Source: Fidelibacterota bacterium
Lineage (GTDB): Bacteria > Marinisomatota > SORT01
NCBI GenBank assembly: GCA_022563775.1
Contig: JADFMS010000001.1
Coordinates: forward strand, 1-64,000
Direction: 5' to 3'
DNA length: 64,000 nucleotides
Notes under the pieces: model-generated
Databases searched by the model: none
Told to the model about the DNA's origin: nothing
Seen by the model: the letters and a program-made list of their open reading frames with translations, nothing else
In this document: positions 1-8,045 of the stretch, piece after piece
Numbering within the stretch: the stretch's first letter is position 1
Layout of the letters: each line of letters begins with the position of its first letter
Made by a program: the position numbers and the translations under genes

Positions 1-792
1 TATTTTTCTTAACCAATTGAATTCATTGGGTGGATATTTCCTGAATTTCACATTCTTAAAATTAAATTCTTCAACATCTGTTTGATAAAATATTGTATTC
101 CCCAGATAGGCTTTCCGAAAGAATAGATTCTTCGGATTTTTTATTTTTAAGTTATCAAAATTTATAATGCAGTCTCTTCCAAACTCAACATCCTCAAAAC
201 TAATTCTATCTTCACATAAGAATTCTGCATAAGAAAAATTAGCATTTTTTCCGGAAAACACTGTGCGTCCAAAGTCAGCACCTCCTTTTCCTGAAAATTC
301 TGCGAAACTAAATTCAACTCCTTCTTTTCCATTGAACTCTACGCCGTGAAAGTCAGCAACTCCTTCTCCTGAAAAATTTGCAAAACTAAAATCGGCACCT
401 TCGTCTCCAGAAAATGTTGCCTCTAAAAAATTAGCACCACCTTTTCCTGAAAATTTTGCCTGTACAAAATTTGCACCTGCTTTTCCAGAAAATGTTGCCT
501 TTATAAAATTAGCACTATCTTCTCCTGAAAACTCCGCTTTACTAAAGTTAGCGCCACTTTCTCCTGAAAACTTTGTTCCAACAAAATTAGCTCCATTTAA
601 AAATCTTGTGAAATAAAAATCCACACTGCCTACAAAATTAGCTCTATAAAAATTGACATGATTTTCGAATTGGTGAGCATTAAATAGAATATCACCAATC
701 TCCAATCCTTCAAAAGATTCGCCCCGTTCAAGCATTTCTTCGACCTCTTTCTGATTTAGAGGTCTACTCTGTTTTTTCTTTTCTTCGCTCAT
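1..792 (-). CDS. Pentapeptide-repeat protein, C-terminus beyond window
   Basis: The frame is open from an ATG at 792 to the left edge, so 264 codons are visible and the C-terminus is missing. After about 50 charged residues the protein runs into tandem units of roughly 13 residues, of the form ANFxxAxFSGxxx, from about residue 53 to 175. Phe or Leu recurs at the centre of each five-residue step, which is the signature of a right-handed quadrilateral beta-helix. Members range from gyrase-protecting DNA mimics to proteins of unknown role; nothing here indicates which. A weak SD (GGTGA) lies before the start. The region looks AT-richer than its right-hand neighbours, which could mean recent acquisition. 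Family assignment is firm; function is unknown. Confidence 0.85.
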   Translation of the reverse strand, partial: MSEEKKKQSRPLNQKEVEEMLERGESFEGLEIGDILFNAHQFENHVNFYRANFVGSVDFYFTRFLNGANFVGTKFSGESGANFSKAEFSGEDSANFIKATFSGKAGANFVQAKFSGKGGANFLEATFSGDEGADFSFANFSGEGVADFHGVEFNGKEGVEFSFAEFSGKGGADFGRTVFSGKNANFSYAEFLCEDRISFEDVEFGRDCIINFDNLKIKNPKNLFFRKAYLGNTIFYQTDVEEFNFKNVKFRKYPPNEFNWLRKI

Positions 793-855
793 GCTTTTCA
801 CCAATTCGGATAAGTTACTTTTTAGCGCCTATATTTTTATTACGGATAGTTGAAT

Positions 856-870
856 AGTATAATATATACT
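856..870. promoter_or_regulatory. Palindrome in divergent intergenic region
   Basis: AGTATA-ATA-TATACT, a 6-bp-arm palindrome, lies between the divergent pentapeptide and VOC genes. A 12-bp direct repeat (TTCGGATAAGTT) flanks it at 805-816 and 944-955. It may be an operator or part of the divergent promoters, but I could not place convincing -35/-10 pairs. AT-rich sequence makes chance palindromes likely. Confidence 0.25.
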
Positions 871-1006
871 GATTAATAATAAAATTCCATACAGTATGTT
901 CCTCAAGCCTCCAAACCCGCACTCTCAAAGAAACGTTTTTACTTTCGGATAAGTTTAATTTTTCATATCTTCATAACAACACAAACCACTATTTGATGGA
1001 GAAGAA

Positions 1007-1360
1007 ATGGCTGACGGTATTGTTCACATAGAAATCCCTGTTAAAGATTTAGAGAGTACACCTAAATTTTATTCAGACATCTTCGGTTGGGAGCTCACTC
1101 CCGTACCCGATAATGATTATGTGCTCTTTACGGCAGATGGCGCCGGAATAAGCGGAGCGTTCGTTAAACCGGATATTCATCAAGTCGGCGGGTGTGTCGG
1201 TTACATTCAAACTGAGAACATTGAAGATTCGCTCAAGCTGATAGAGGAAAACGGCGGTACTCCTCAGATGGAACGTCAGGATGTCGGCGACGCGGGATCG
1301 TTCGCCCTTTTCACAGACCCCGAAGGTAATCCTATGGGTCTCTGGGAAAACAAGGGCTGA
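1007..1360 (+). CDS. VOC (glyoxalase/bleomycin-resistance fold) family protein
   Basis: A 117-residue single-module vicinal-oxygen-chelate protein. It opens with GIVHIEIPVKDLE and FYSDIFGWE, the usual first beta-alpha-beta half, and closes with ALFTDPEGNPMGLWE, the second half carrying the family's late metal-ligand Glu region. The start is supported by GGAGAA six bases before the ATG. Proteins of this size and type are often dimeric and are variously annotated as glyoxalases, dioxygenase-like or extradiol-like proteins; the substrate cannot be told from sequence. It stands alone between divergent and convergent neighbours, so context gives no help. Fold assignment is secure, reaction is not. 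Confidence 0.85.
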   Translation: MADGIVHIEIPVKDLESTPKFYSDIFGWELTPVPDNDYVLFTADGAGISGAFVKPDIHQVGGCVGYIQTENIEDSLKLIEENGGTPQMERQDVGDAGSFALFTDPEGNPMGLWENKG

Positions 1361-1401
1361 ACGAACTTCTTACGGAACGATTTACTAACCCTCGCACTGC
1401 T

Positions 1402-1540
1402 GTCATTGCGAATTCATCCTTGATGGATGAAGCCTGCCCGCCCGTCTGACAGTCGGACAGGCCCGACTAATGTCAGGCGGGCAATCTCAGATTATAAGGA
1501 TAGTGTGAGATTGCTTCGTCACTCAGTTCCTCGCAAAGAC
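1402..1540. repeat. MITE-like palindromic element with terminal inverted repeats
   Basis: The ends GTCATTGCGA (1402-1411) and TCGCAAAGAC (1531-1540) are inverted copies with 9 of 10 matches. Inside are two further inverted pairs: TGCCCGCC (1435-1442) with GGCGGGCA (1476-1483), and GCAATCTCA (1481-1489) with TGAGATTGC (1506-1514). This layout matches the non-autonomous intergenic repeats with GTCATTGCGA-type ends found in many bacteria. No transposase is present nearby. Confidence 0.6.
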
Positions 1541-1570
1541 GGTAGACCTACGGGCAATGACGATTTTCCT

Positions 1571-1696
1571 CCCCCTTTGAAGGGGGTGCTCCGCAGGAGC
1601 GGGGGATGTGATTGCTCAGATCAGTTAATTTTTCACCGAAAAGGATAAATCACACCCTCTCCCGATAAATCGGGATGACACCTCCCTCAAGGGAGG
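1571..1696. repeat. Cluster of short perfect hairpins
   Basis: Four inverted repeats follow one another: CCCCCTTTGAAGGGGG (1571-1586), GCTCCGCAGGAGC (1588-1600), CCCGATAAATCGGG (1661-1674) and CCTCCCTCAAGGGAGG (1681-1696). GGGGGATGTGAT near 1601-1612 also partly pairs with ATCACACCCTC near 1648-1658. I read this as a second intergenic repeat next to the first; part of it may act as terminator for the convergent genes. Confidence 0.5.
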
Positions 1697-1799
1697 AGGT
1701 TCACATGCCTTATCCGTCAATTGATGAATAACTTCCCTCCAGAGGAGAGAATCTGATGTGCTGTCAGTCTGAACCCTAACCGGCACGCGATGATTTCTG

Positions 1800-4241
1800 T
1801 TAAATTTCAAGACTCCTTAGCCTTAGCGCATTTCCTATAACGGTCACCGAACTGAAACTCATTGCTGCCGCTGCTATCATCGGACTCAAAAGCAATCCGA
1901 AGATCGGATAAAGGACTCCCGCTGCTAACGGTACGCCCAAAGCGTTGTATATAAACGCCCAGAACAGGTTTTGCCGTATATTCCGCATTGTACCTCTGCT
2001 GAGCTTCCTGGCTCTTACGATACCCATCAGATCGCCCTTTATCAGCGTTATGCCGGCACTCTCCATGGCAACATCCGTTCCTGTTCCCATCGCAATACCC
2101 ACGTCCGCCTGAGCAAGCGCGGGAGCATCATTGATACCGTCGCCCGCCATCGCCACTTTCTTCCCCGCTGCCTGGATCTCTTTCAGTATAGAGTGCTTTT
2201 CATCGGGCATGACCTCTGCTCTAACTTCTTTTATGTTCAATTCCTTCGCCACGGATTCGGCTGTTTTCCTATTGTCTCCCGTCAGCATTATGACGTCGAT
2301 CCCCTCCGCCTGCAATTTAAGAATGGCATCCTTCGTAGTCGGCTTCAGAGGGTCTGATATACCGAGATAACCAGCAGGCTCGCCGTCTATTGAAACAAAA
2401 ACGACGGTCTCCCCTCGTTCCCTAAGGTCATCGGCTTCAGCATCTAAATCAGCTGTTTTTACTCCCTCTTCATTCAACAATTTCACGTTTCCTACCGCCA
2501 CGAGTCTGCCGTCAACCTTTCCCTTAACCCCTCTGCCAGTGAGCGATTCAAATTCCTTGACATCAAGGAATTCGACTGCTCTCTCTTTAGCGGCGATGAC
2601 TATCGCATTTCCGAGCGGGTGTTCGCTCATTCGTTCCAAGCTCCCCACAAGTCTGATCAGTTCATCCTCGCTCCTGCCGTTCAGTGAGACGATAGTTACG
2701 AGTTTCGGTTTTCCTTCGGTCAGCGTCCCCGTTTTATCCACAACGAGCGTATCTATCTTCTCGAACGTCTCAAGCACTTCGGCGTTCTTTATCAGTAAAC
2801 CTGCCGTGGCGCCTCGACCTGTTCCGACCATTATTGATATCGGAGTCGCAAGTCCGAGCGCGCAGGGACATGCGATTATGAGTACCGCGACCGCGTTGAC
2901 CAGCGCGTAAGCCATTTTCGGGTCAGGACCGACTATACTCCATACGATGAAGGTGAGTATGCTGAATACTACTACCGCAGGGACGAAATAAGACGATACC
3001 TTGTCTGCCAAACCTTGGATCGGCGCTCTGCTTCGCTGAGCTTCGCTCACCATCTTGACGATTTGCGCAAGCAAGGTATCGCTTCCTACCCGCTCGGCTT
3101 TCATGAGAAAACTGCCGTTACCGTTCACCGTCCCTCCAGTAACAGGATCGCCCTTTGACTTTTTGACTTCCATAGGTTCACCCGAGATCATCGACTCGTC
3201 TATAAAACTCTTGCCGTCCGTCAGATTTCCATCAACCGGTACTTTTTCACCGGGACGAACCCGCAGCAGATCACCGACTATTACGTTCTCCAAAGGAATA
3301 TCTTTTTCTTCTCCGTTTTCATCTACGATTCGAGCGCTATTCGGAGCTAATCCGAGCAACGCTTTTATAGCGCTGCTTGTTTTACTCCTCGCTCGCAGTT
3401 CAAGCACCTGACCGAGAAGGACTAAGGTTGTTATTACGGCAGCCGCTTCGAAATATAATCCTACCTCACCGTTCGCGTCTCGAAAAGCTGCGGGGAAAAT
3501 TTCAGGGAAGAGCGTAGCGATCACACTATATAGGTACGCGACTCCCATCCCTATCGCAATAAGCGTAAACATATTCAACGACTTGTAAACTATGGAATCC
3601 CATCCTCGTTTAAAGAAGGGCGCTCCCGCCCAAAGAACTACCGGTGTTGCAAGAATAAATTCAAACCAGTGTCCCCAGCCCGAACTGTCGAAAGAGATTC
3701 CCGGAAACATCTTTGACATCGTGAAAAGCAGGAGCGGTAGAGATAGAATTGTACTTAGCCAAAATCGCCTGCTCATATCCGTCAGCTCCGGGTTCTCTTC
3801 TTCTAACGTCACCGTCCGCGGCTCCAACGACATACCGCAAATAGGACATGAACCCTGTTCGTCTTTAACGATCTCAGGATGCATCGGACAGACGTACTCC
3901 TGCTTCGTAACGATAACAGGTTCAAGCGGTTCCAATCCCATTCCGCATGTGGGACACGAAGCCGGTCCCATATTTTTGATATCCGGGTGCATCGGACAGA
4001 CATGAATCACGTCAGAACCGCTATCTTGGTTTTTATGCTCTACATGATCATGATGATCGTGCTCGTGAGATTTATGCCCAGCATCAGGCAGTGCCTGCTC
4101 AAGAGGATATTTTTCCGGGTCTTTGTCAAAAACCTCTTTACAATATTCAGAGCAGAAGTAAACAGCGCTTCCGTTGTGCTCGCTTTTTCCGGCTGCGTTC
4201 TCCGGTTCTATATTCATATGACATACTGGATCAAAAGCCAT
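1800..4241 (-). CDS. copA: Copper-exporting P1B-1-type ATPase with YHS and CPMHP metal-binding N-terminus
   Basis: An 813-residue integral-membrane pump that exports Cu(I) at the cost of ATP. A YHS domain occupies about residues 4-48 (C7, C30, C34), followed by a His-rich linker (56-70) and two CPMHP...CPxCGM metal-binding modules (about 80-106 and 116-141). There is no classical GMTCxxC HMA domain. The ATPase core shows CPC in TM6 (458-460), phosphorylated DKTGT (502-506), the HP motif (541-542) and GDGINDAP (700-707). YN (765-766) and MSFSS (794-798) in the last two helices are the Cu(I)-specific P1B-1 signature. It lies 9 bp after csoR in the same direction, so it should be copper-induced. 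The unusual N-terminus suggests delivery of metal from periplasmic or thiol sources; that is inference. Confidence 0.95.
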   Translation of the reverse strand: MAFDPVCHMNIEPENAAGKSEHNGSAVYFCSEYCKEVFDKDPEKYPLEQALPDAGHKSHEHDHHDHVEHKNQDSGSDVIHVCPMHPDIKNMGPASCPTCGMGLEPLEPVIVTKQEYVCPMHPEIVKDEQGSCPICGMSLEPRTVTLEEENPELTDMSRRFWLSTILSLPLLLFTMSKMFPGISFDSSGWGHWFEFILATPVVLWAGAPFFKRGWDSIVYKSLNMFTLIAIGMGVAYLYSVIATLFPEIFPAAFRDANGEVGLYFEAAAVITTLVLLGQVLELRARSKTSSAIKALLGLAPNSARIVDENGEEKDIPLENVIVGDLLRVRPGEKVPVDGNLTDGKSFIDESMISGEPMEVKKSKGDPVTGGTVNGNGSFLMKAERVGSDTLLAQIVKMVSEAQRSRAPIQGLADKVSSYFVPAVVVFSILTFIVWSIVGPDPKMAYALVNAVAVLIIACPCALGLATPISIMVGTGRGATAGLLIKNAEVLETFEKIDTLVVDKTGTLTEGKPKLVTIVSLNGRSEDELIRLVGSLERMSEHPLGNAIVIAAKERAVEFLDVKEFESLTGRGVKGKVDGRLVAVGNVKLLNEEGVKTADLDAEADDLRERGETVVFVSIDGEPAGYLGISDPLKPTTKDAILKLQAEGIDVIMLTGDNRKTAESVAKELNIKEVRAEVMPDEKHSILKEIQAAGKKVAMAGDGINDAPALAQADVGIAMGTGTDVAMESAGITLIKGDLMGIVRARKLSRGTMRNIRQNLFWAFIYNALGVPLAAGVLYPIFGLLLSPMIAAAAMSFSSVTVIGNALRLRSLEI

Positions 4242-4250
4242 TTCTTTTCC

Positions 4251-4529
4251 TCATTTTAAAAATTTGTTCATCTCGCGAAAAAGTTCGTCCACCTTTTTAT
4301 CGGCATTGTTTCCCTTGGATTCAGCAAAAGCATCTTTGACACAACTCTTTACATGCCGCTCCATAATAACGAACGAGAGTGAGTCGAGCGCTTTTCTGAC
4401 TGCTGTGATCTGATTGACAATATCCATGCAGTACTTGTTATCGGCTACCATCCGTTCGAGTCCGCCGACCTGCCCTTTGATAGCTTTAAGTCTTCTAAGC
4501 GATTTTGTTGTTGTTATTTCGTCGAGCAT
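4251..4529 (-). CDS. csoR: CsoR-family copper-sensing repressor
   Basis: A 92-residue all-helical DUF156 (CsoR/RcnR) repressor. The Cu(I) ligand pattern Cys-His-Cys is present as C34, H59 and C63, matching the CsoR branch rather than the Ni/Co (RcnR) or formaldehyde (FrmR) branches. The N-terminal SLRRLKAIKGQVGGLERM stretch is the usual DNA-contact helix. It is the first gene of the csoR-copA pair and has its own promoter and a probable operator just upstream. Copper binding should release the repressor and raise expression of both genes. The spacing to copA (9 bp) supports co-transcription. Confidence 0.95.
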   Translation of the reverse strand: MLDEITTTKSLRRLKAIKGQVGGLERMVADNKYCMDIVNQITAVRKALDSLSFVIMERHVKSCVKDAFAESKGNNADKKVDELFREMNKFLK

Positions 4530-4553
4530 TTTGACTCCTTTTTCTTAATACCC

Positions 4554-4572
4554 TACACCCCTATAAGGTATT
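4554..4572 (-). promoter_or_regulatory. Probable CsoR operator
   Basis: Read on the minus strand this is AATACCTTATAGGGGTGTA, a GC-tract pseudo-palindrome (ATACC-n5-GGGGT) like known CsoR boxes. It sits between the -10 element and the csoR start, where bound repressor would block transcription. Resemblance is by eye only. Confidence 0.6.
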
Positions 4573-4587
4573 GTTATTTGCAACAGT

Positions 4588-4615
4588 AATATAATCATTA
4601 AATATCATTTGTCAA
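4588..4615 (-). promoter_or_regulatory. Sigma70-like promoter of csoR-copA
   Basis: On the minus strand, -35 TTGACA (4615-4610) and -10 TATATT (4593-4588) are separated by 16 bp. The start point would fall around 4581, just before the probable CsoR operator. Confidence 0.75.
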
Positions 4616-4686
4616 GAAAAAATATTCGTGCAAGGAAGAGTATTGCAAGATTCCCCGCCTGAACAACGTTGTGCAATGACGGTAAC

Positions 4687-4756
4687 GTGCGAGTCAGGGC
4701 TTGCCCTGACCGCAAAACCTCTTTCTAAAGGCGTCAGGGCAAGCCCTGACTGCCAC
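4687..4756. repeat. Dispersed double-hairpin repeat, copy 1
   Basis: The unit starts GTGCGAGTCAGGGC and ends GCCCTGACTGCCAC, inverted with 12 of 14 matches. It contains GTCAGGGCTTGCCCTGAC (4693-4710) and GTCAGGGCAAGCCCTGAC (4733-4750). Each is a near-perfect hairpin, and each is the exact reverse complement of the other. A second copy lies at 61893-61967. The sequence to its left (about 4627-4680, ending GTGCAATGAC) looks like a decayed piece of another repeat. Confidence 0.8.
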
Positions 4757-4768
4757 TTACGGTAAAAA

Positions 4769-5437
4769 TTATTTACCGTTAGAAGGACGGACGAATATCT
4801 CTCGCGCTACATCCCTGTCAAGCGCTACTTCTGTCTGATCTACCTTTACCACAAATGAGGGAATTTTCTGATATAACTTTATCTCCGCTCCCGGCTCCAC
4901 ACCAAGCAGCGTCAAACGCTCATAACGTTCATGATAAGCGGGAGTGGTAAACATTATCTTTGAAGTGGTACCTACTTCCACCCTATCGAGCGGAACAACG
5001 ACTTGGCGTACCTCCGTCTTAAATCCCTTGCAACACTCTCCACGAGGGATCTTCCTCCCGTGAGGACAATAAGTGGGATGTCCGAGAAAAGTACAAAGGG
5101 AATCCTCGACTTCGGGGCTTAAAACATGCTCGAATTTGCAAGCTTGCGATTCCATCTCCTCTTCCGAGACCTGGAGCAGATCGGTCAGAAGCCGTTCGGT
5201 CAACCGATGTCGCCGGACAAGAGATTCCGCTTTTTTCTCTCCCAATTCGGTAAGCTCGAAAGTTTCACCGGTCACTTTTAGATATTTCGATTCCTCCGCT
5301 TCCGGCAGCTGTTCAGCGTAACCGTTCAAAGAAGCATGGTCGCAACGAACCCCGTTTTCATGTTCTGAAGAATCTTCGTTATCTTCTAAAAGAAGAAAAA
5401 CGTGTTCAAGTAAGTGATCTAACTTCTCTTGTCTCAT
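4769..5437 (-). CDS. DtxR/MntR-family metalloregulator with C-terminal FeoA (SH3-like) domain
   Basis: A 222-residue regulator. The N-terminal winged helix is followed by the family's dimerisation and metal-binding helices (HRLTERLLTDLL near 76-87 and the KFEHVLSPE segment, then a CPHGRKIPRG loop). The FeoA/SH3-like domain (about 145-215) carries LTLLGVEPGAEIKLYQ. It is the last gene of the fur-feoB operon and overlaps the small Cys-rich gene by 32 bp. An SD-like GGAAACGG precedes the ATG. It could sense Fe(II) or Mn(II), and because no separate feoA is present its FeoA domain might also act on FeoB. Family call is firm, metal identity is not. The recognition helix region is unusually acidic and Cys-containing compared with standard DtxR, so DNA binding is less certain. 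Confidence 0.88.
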   Translation of the reverse strand: MRQEKLDHLLEHVFLLLEDNEDSSEHENGVRCDHASLNGYAEQLPEAEESKYLKVTGETFELTELGEKKAESLVRRHRLTERLLTDLLQVSEEEMESQACKFEHVLSPEVEDSLCTFLGHPTYCPHGRKIPRGECCKGFKTEVRQVVVPLDRVEVGTTSKIMFTTPAYHERYERLTLLGVEPGAEIKLYQKIPSFVVKVDQTEVALDRDVAREIFVRPSNGK

Positions 5438-5612
5438 CCGTTTCCTTTTTCCCGAATAATTTTCTAAATAAATTTACTATATGCGACTCTTCGACGTATT
5501 CATAACCGCAGTGAGGACAACAAAGAATATTACATCCTTTATTAAAAGGACATCCCGAATGGCATGCCATCTCTTCAGCTGTATATTCACCACCGCACAG
5601 TGGACAATTCAT
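5406..5612 (-). CDS. Small Cys-rich zinc-ribbon protein in the feo operon
   Basis: 68 residues with eight cysteines in the first half: C3, C6, C17, C21, C27, C31, C32 and C35. The pairs CPLCGG and CCPHCG form a zinc-ribbon-like frame, with a second cluster between them. The C-terminal half is basic and hydrophilic; there is no membrane segment. That separates it from the FeoB-associated Cys-rich membrane proteins known elsewhere. Its ATG overlaps the feoB stop (ATGA) and its end overlaps dtxR, so all three are translationally coupled. I infer a metal- or Fe-S-binding accessory of iron uptake, but have no family assignment. Real gene: very likely, given coupling on both sides. Confidence 0.8.
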   Translation of the reverse strand: MNCPLCGGEYTAEEMACHSGCPFNKGCNILCCPHCGYEYVEESHIVNLFRKLFGKKETDETREVRSLT

Positions 5613-7564
5613 CCTGTATACCCCACTAAATTAAGTATAAAATTAAGCAGCCCGCCCACACCGAACGCTACCGGCAGAATGACAGCGGACATAGCGAGCG
5701 TCATCTTCACTCCCCGTTCTTTTATCATTATTAAAAAATTGGCGATGCAGGGAATAAAAAGCGTCAATGTTACCGATGCAACCAATATCTGCGGTGTCGT
5801 GAGATCCATTTGGTTCAGTCCGGCTATTCCGTAATCTCTTCTCAGAAACCCTACTATAAACGCTTCGGTCGCTTTGGCAGGCAGACCGAGAACATTCTGC
5901 ACCAACGGACTTGATACACGTTCTAAAACCAGTAAAGCGCCGGTTGCATGGAGAACGTAAAGCAACAGCGTACCGAAGAAGAAAAGCGGTACCGCCTCTT
6001 TCAGATACCATTCGGTTCTTGCGAGTGTCTTAACGGTGATATTTCCCAGCTTGGGCACACGCATTGGAGGCAACTCGAGTATGAAATCCGAACTATCCTC
6101 CGGGATAACTTTCGAAGCGAGAAACCCGACTACGACGAGAACACCAAAAACTACCACTCCCCATATTAATAAAGCAGACATTGAAATAGCGCCTAAGAGT
6201 CCGAGAATTACTCCCAGCTGCGCGCTGCACGGCACACCGAGAGCAAGAAGCAAAGTAACGAGAATCCTCTCTTTTTTCGTATCGAGAATCCGTGTTGTCA
6301 GTGTAGCCATGGTATCGCATCCAAGTCCGAGAACCATTGGCAAAACCGCTTTCCCGTTCAATCCCATCAACTTGAACACCTTGTTGAGCATCACGGCAAG
6401 ACGGGGGAGATACCCGGAATCTTCAAGAATTCCGAATGCAATGAAGAATGTCACCACCACCGGCAGTATTATCGCTATCGAGTACGGCAGCGCCATGGTA
6501 AGAAGCCCGTAATCTCCAACGAATATATCCCTGATAACAGGTACCGGGACATAGCTGAACAATTCCATAAACCATACGGAAAGATATTTGGCGAATATGA
6601 CTCCCTCGAGATAATCAGTAAGATATCCGGCGCCGAAAATTCCTACGAACTGATACATCATATAAAGTACGCCGAGAACGAAGAATAGTCCCCAAAAGGG
6701 ATGCATGGTCAAGATACCTATTTTAGTAGCGAAATCCGAGTTTTCGTTTGCGTTCTGACCTAAGGCTATATCTGAAATTCTTCCGGCTTCCTTCATCCTT
6801 CGCCTTGTGATAACTCTCGAAAGCCGTTCGTTAAATCTCTCCTGAACGGTGGCGACTATCGTCATCACCTCGGCAAATTCCGATGAAGACATTTTGTCCT
6901 GAAGCCACCCATGTATCGTTTCATCACCAGCCAGCAGCATGAGGGAAACTCCTCTATGACCGGAGTGAATCTCTCCGAGATATCCTTCTATCTTTTTTAT
7001 CGCAGGTTCAATGATCGGTCCATATCTCACCCGTATCGTGGGTACGGCAGGATTTTTCAGCGCCTCTCCGATCTCTTTCAATCCCTTAGCCCGTGTAGCG
7101 ACACTGTGCAGTACTTCCACTCCAAGAAGATCGGACAACTCTGCACTGTCGATCGAAACCCCTCTTGTGATCGCTTCATCGGTCATGTTAAGATCCATGA
7201 TCATCGGTAGGTCGAGTTCCGCTAACTGAATAGTGAGGAGCAGCCCCCTTTTAAGATTTTTTGAATCGACGACCTGGACTACCGATTTAGGATTTTCTCT
7301 TAGAAGAAGATCTCTTGTCACCTGCTCGTCCTCGGAGGAGGGCAGTAGATTATTCACACCGGGTGTATCTATTATAGTGTCTTGCGTACCGTTGACGCCT
7401 ATTCTTCCCTTCGTAATTTCGACCGTGGTACCGGGAAAGTTCGATACGGTGACGTACCTGCCGGAAAGATAGCCGAATATAACGCTTTTACCGACATTTG
7501 GATTACCTACGAGAACTACGGGAGGTGTCTTACCGTCAACTGATATCGAGCTGTGCCCGTGCAC
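5609..7564 (-). CDS. feoB: Ferrous iron transporter FeoB
   Basis: A 651-residue inner-membrane Fe(II) permease with an N-terminal GTPase domain. G1 is GNPNVGKS (20-27), G3 DTPG (66-69) and G4 NMTD (126-129). The membrane half contains the two gate regions, seen as LGLGCDTMATLTTR and LGVPCSAQLGVILG, with conserved Cys near membrane centres. It is shorter than E. coli FeoB (773) but within the range of compact FeoBs. It starts 2 bp after the fur stop and overlaps the small Cys-rich gene by 4 bp. Expression should be controlled by the Fur box upstream of fur. Confidence 0.96.
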   Translation of the reverse strand: MHGHSSISVDGKTPPVVLVGNPNVGKSVIFGYLSGRYVTVSNFPGTTVEITKGRIGVNGTQDTIIDTPGVNNLLPSSEDEQVTRDLLLRENPKSVVQVVDSKNLKRGLLLTIQLAELDLPMIMDLNMTDEAITRGVSIDSAELSDLLGVEVLHSVATRAKGLKEIGEALKNPAVPTIRVRYGPIIEPAIKKIEGYLGEIHSGHRGVSLMLLAGDETIHGWLQDKMSSSEFAEVMTIVATVQERFNERLSRVITRRRMKEAGRISDIALGQNANENSDFATKIGILTMHPFWGLFFVLGVLYMMYQFVGIFGAGYLTDYLEGVIFAKYLSVWFMELFSYVPVPVIRDIFVGDYGLLTMALPYSIAIILPVVVTFFIAFGILEDSGYLPRLAVMLNKVFKLMGLNGKAVLPMVLGLGCDTMATLTTRILDTKKERILVTLLLALGVPCSAQLGVILGLLGAISMSALLIWGVVVFGVLVVVGFLASKVIPEDSSDFILELPPMRVPKLGNITVKTLARTEWYLKEAVPLFFFGTLLLYVLHATGALLVLERVSSPLVQNVLGLPAKATEAFIVGFLRRDYGIAGLNQMDLTTPQILVASVTLTLFIPCIANFLIMIKERGVKMTLAMSAVILPVAFGVGGLLNFILNLVGYTG

Positions 7565-7566
7565 TA

Positions 7567-8007
7567 TTAATTATTCCTCACCTGGCATTTATCACATAAA
7601 CCGAAAATAATGAGATTATGCTTTGTGGGAAAAAAATCAAATTCTTTGCAGATCTTATCCTGCTGTTTTTCGATCATACGATCACTGAACTCTATGATTT
7701 TTCCGCATTGCGTACAGACGAGGTGCTCATGATGCTTTTGAGCAAGCGTATTCTCAAAATGCACCTGACTTGCGCCGACATTAACCTTGGATACGAATCC
7801 GTTTTCGACAAGCAGATCAAGTGTTCTGTATACAGTGGCTCTTGAAACAGATTTTTTTTCTTGCCGCATACGGAAGTAGATCTCATCCGCATCAAAGTGC
7901 TCTGAGGAGCTGTAGACTTCTTTAAATATTAAAAGCCGTGCAGGTGTACACTTCATGCCATTCGTATGGAGCGTATCTTTGAATTTTTCTAATAGCGTTT
8001 TATCCAT
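7567..8007 (-). CDS. fur: Fur-family ferric uptake regulator
   Basis: A 146-residue winged-helix repressor. The DNA-reading helix region SVSRATVYRTLDLL (53-66) is typical. The metal sites are visible as HHEH (92-95), the structural zinc pair C98/C101 and a second pair C138/C141. It is the promoter-proximal gene of fur-feoB-cysteine-rich protein-dtxR. A well-formed Fur box overlaps its promoter, so it should repress itself and feoB when iron is plentiful. PerR or Zur identity cannot be fully excluded from sequence, but linkage to feoB favours Fur. Confidence 0.93.
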   Translation of the reverse strand: MDKTLLEKFKDTLHTNGMKCTPARLLIFKEVYSSSEHFDADEIYFRMRQEKKSVSRATVYRTLDLLVENGFVSKVNVGASQVHFENTLAQKHHEHLVCTQCGKIIEFSDRMIEKQQDKICKEFDFFPTKHNLIIFGLCDKCQVRNN

Positions 8008-8023
8008 ATCGCACTCAACTGTA

Positions 8024-8042
8024 ATTGAAACTCATTCTCATT
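8024..8042. promoter_or_regulatory. Fur box
   Basis: The core TGAAACTCATTCTCA (8026-8040) fits the 7-1-7 Fur consensus TGATAAT-n-ATTATCA at 12 of 14 arm positions. It sits between the -10 and the fur ATG, over the expected transcription start, which is the right place for autorepression. Confidence 0.85.
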
Positions 8043-8045
8043 TAG

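Larger units (their letters stand above)
1361..1799. other. Gene-free stretch filled with palindromic repeats
   Basis: No convincing gene lies between the VOC gene and copA, which converge here. The space holds a mosaic of hairpins, detailed in the two repeat entries, and leftover short motifs such as GGGCAATGAC near 1551-1560. Small open frames crossing it have no start context or domain and were rejected. The hairpins could also end transcription from both flanking genes. Confidence 0.7.

Noticed and set aside
1427..1810. Short open frames in the repeat region between the VOC gene and copA.
   Set aside because: They cross several perfect hairpins, have no SD or domain, and their peptides are only translated repeats.
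3592..4259. Plus-strand open frames opposite copA and other long genes.
   Set aside because: Shadow frames of strongly conserved coding sequence on the other strand; no start context or domain.
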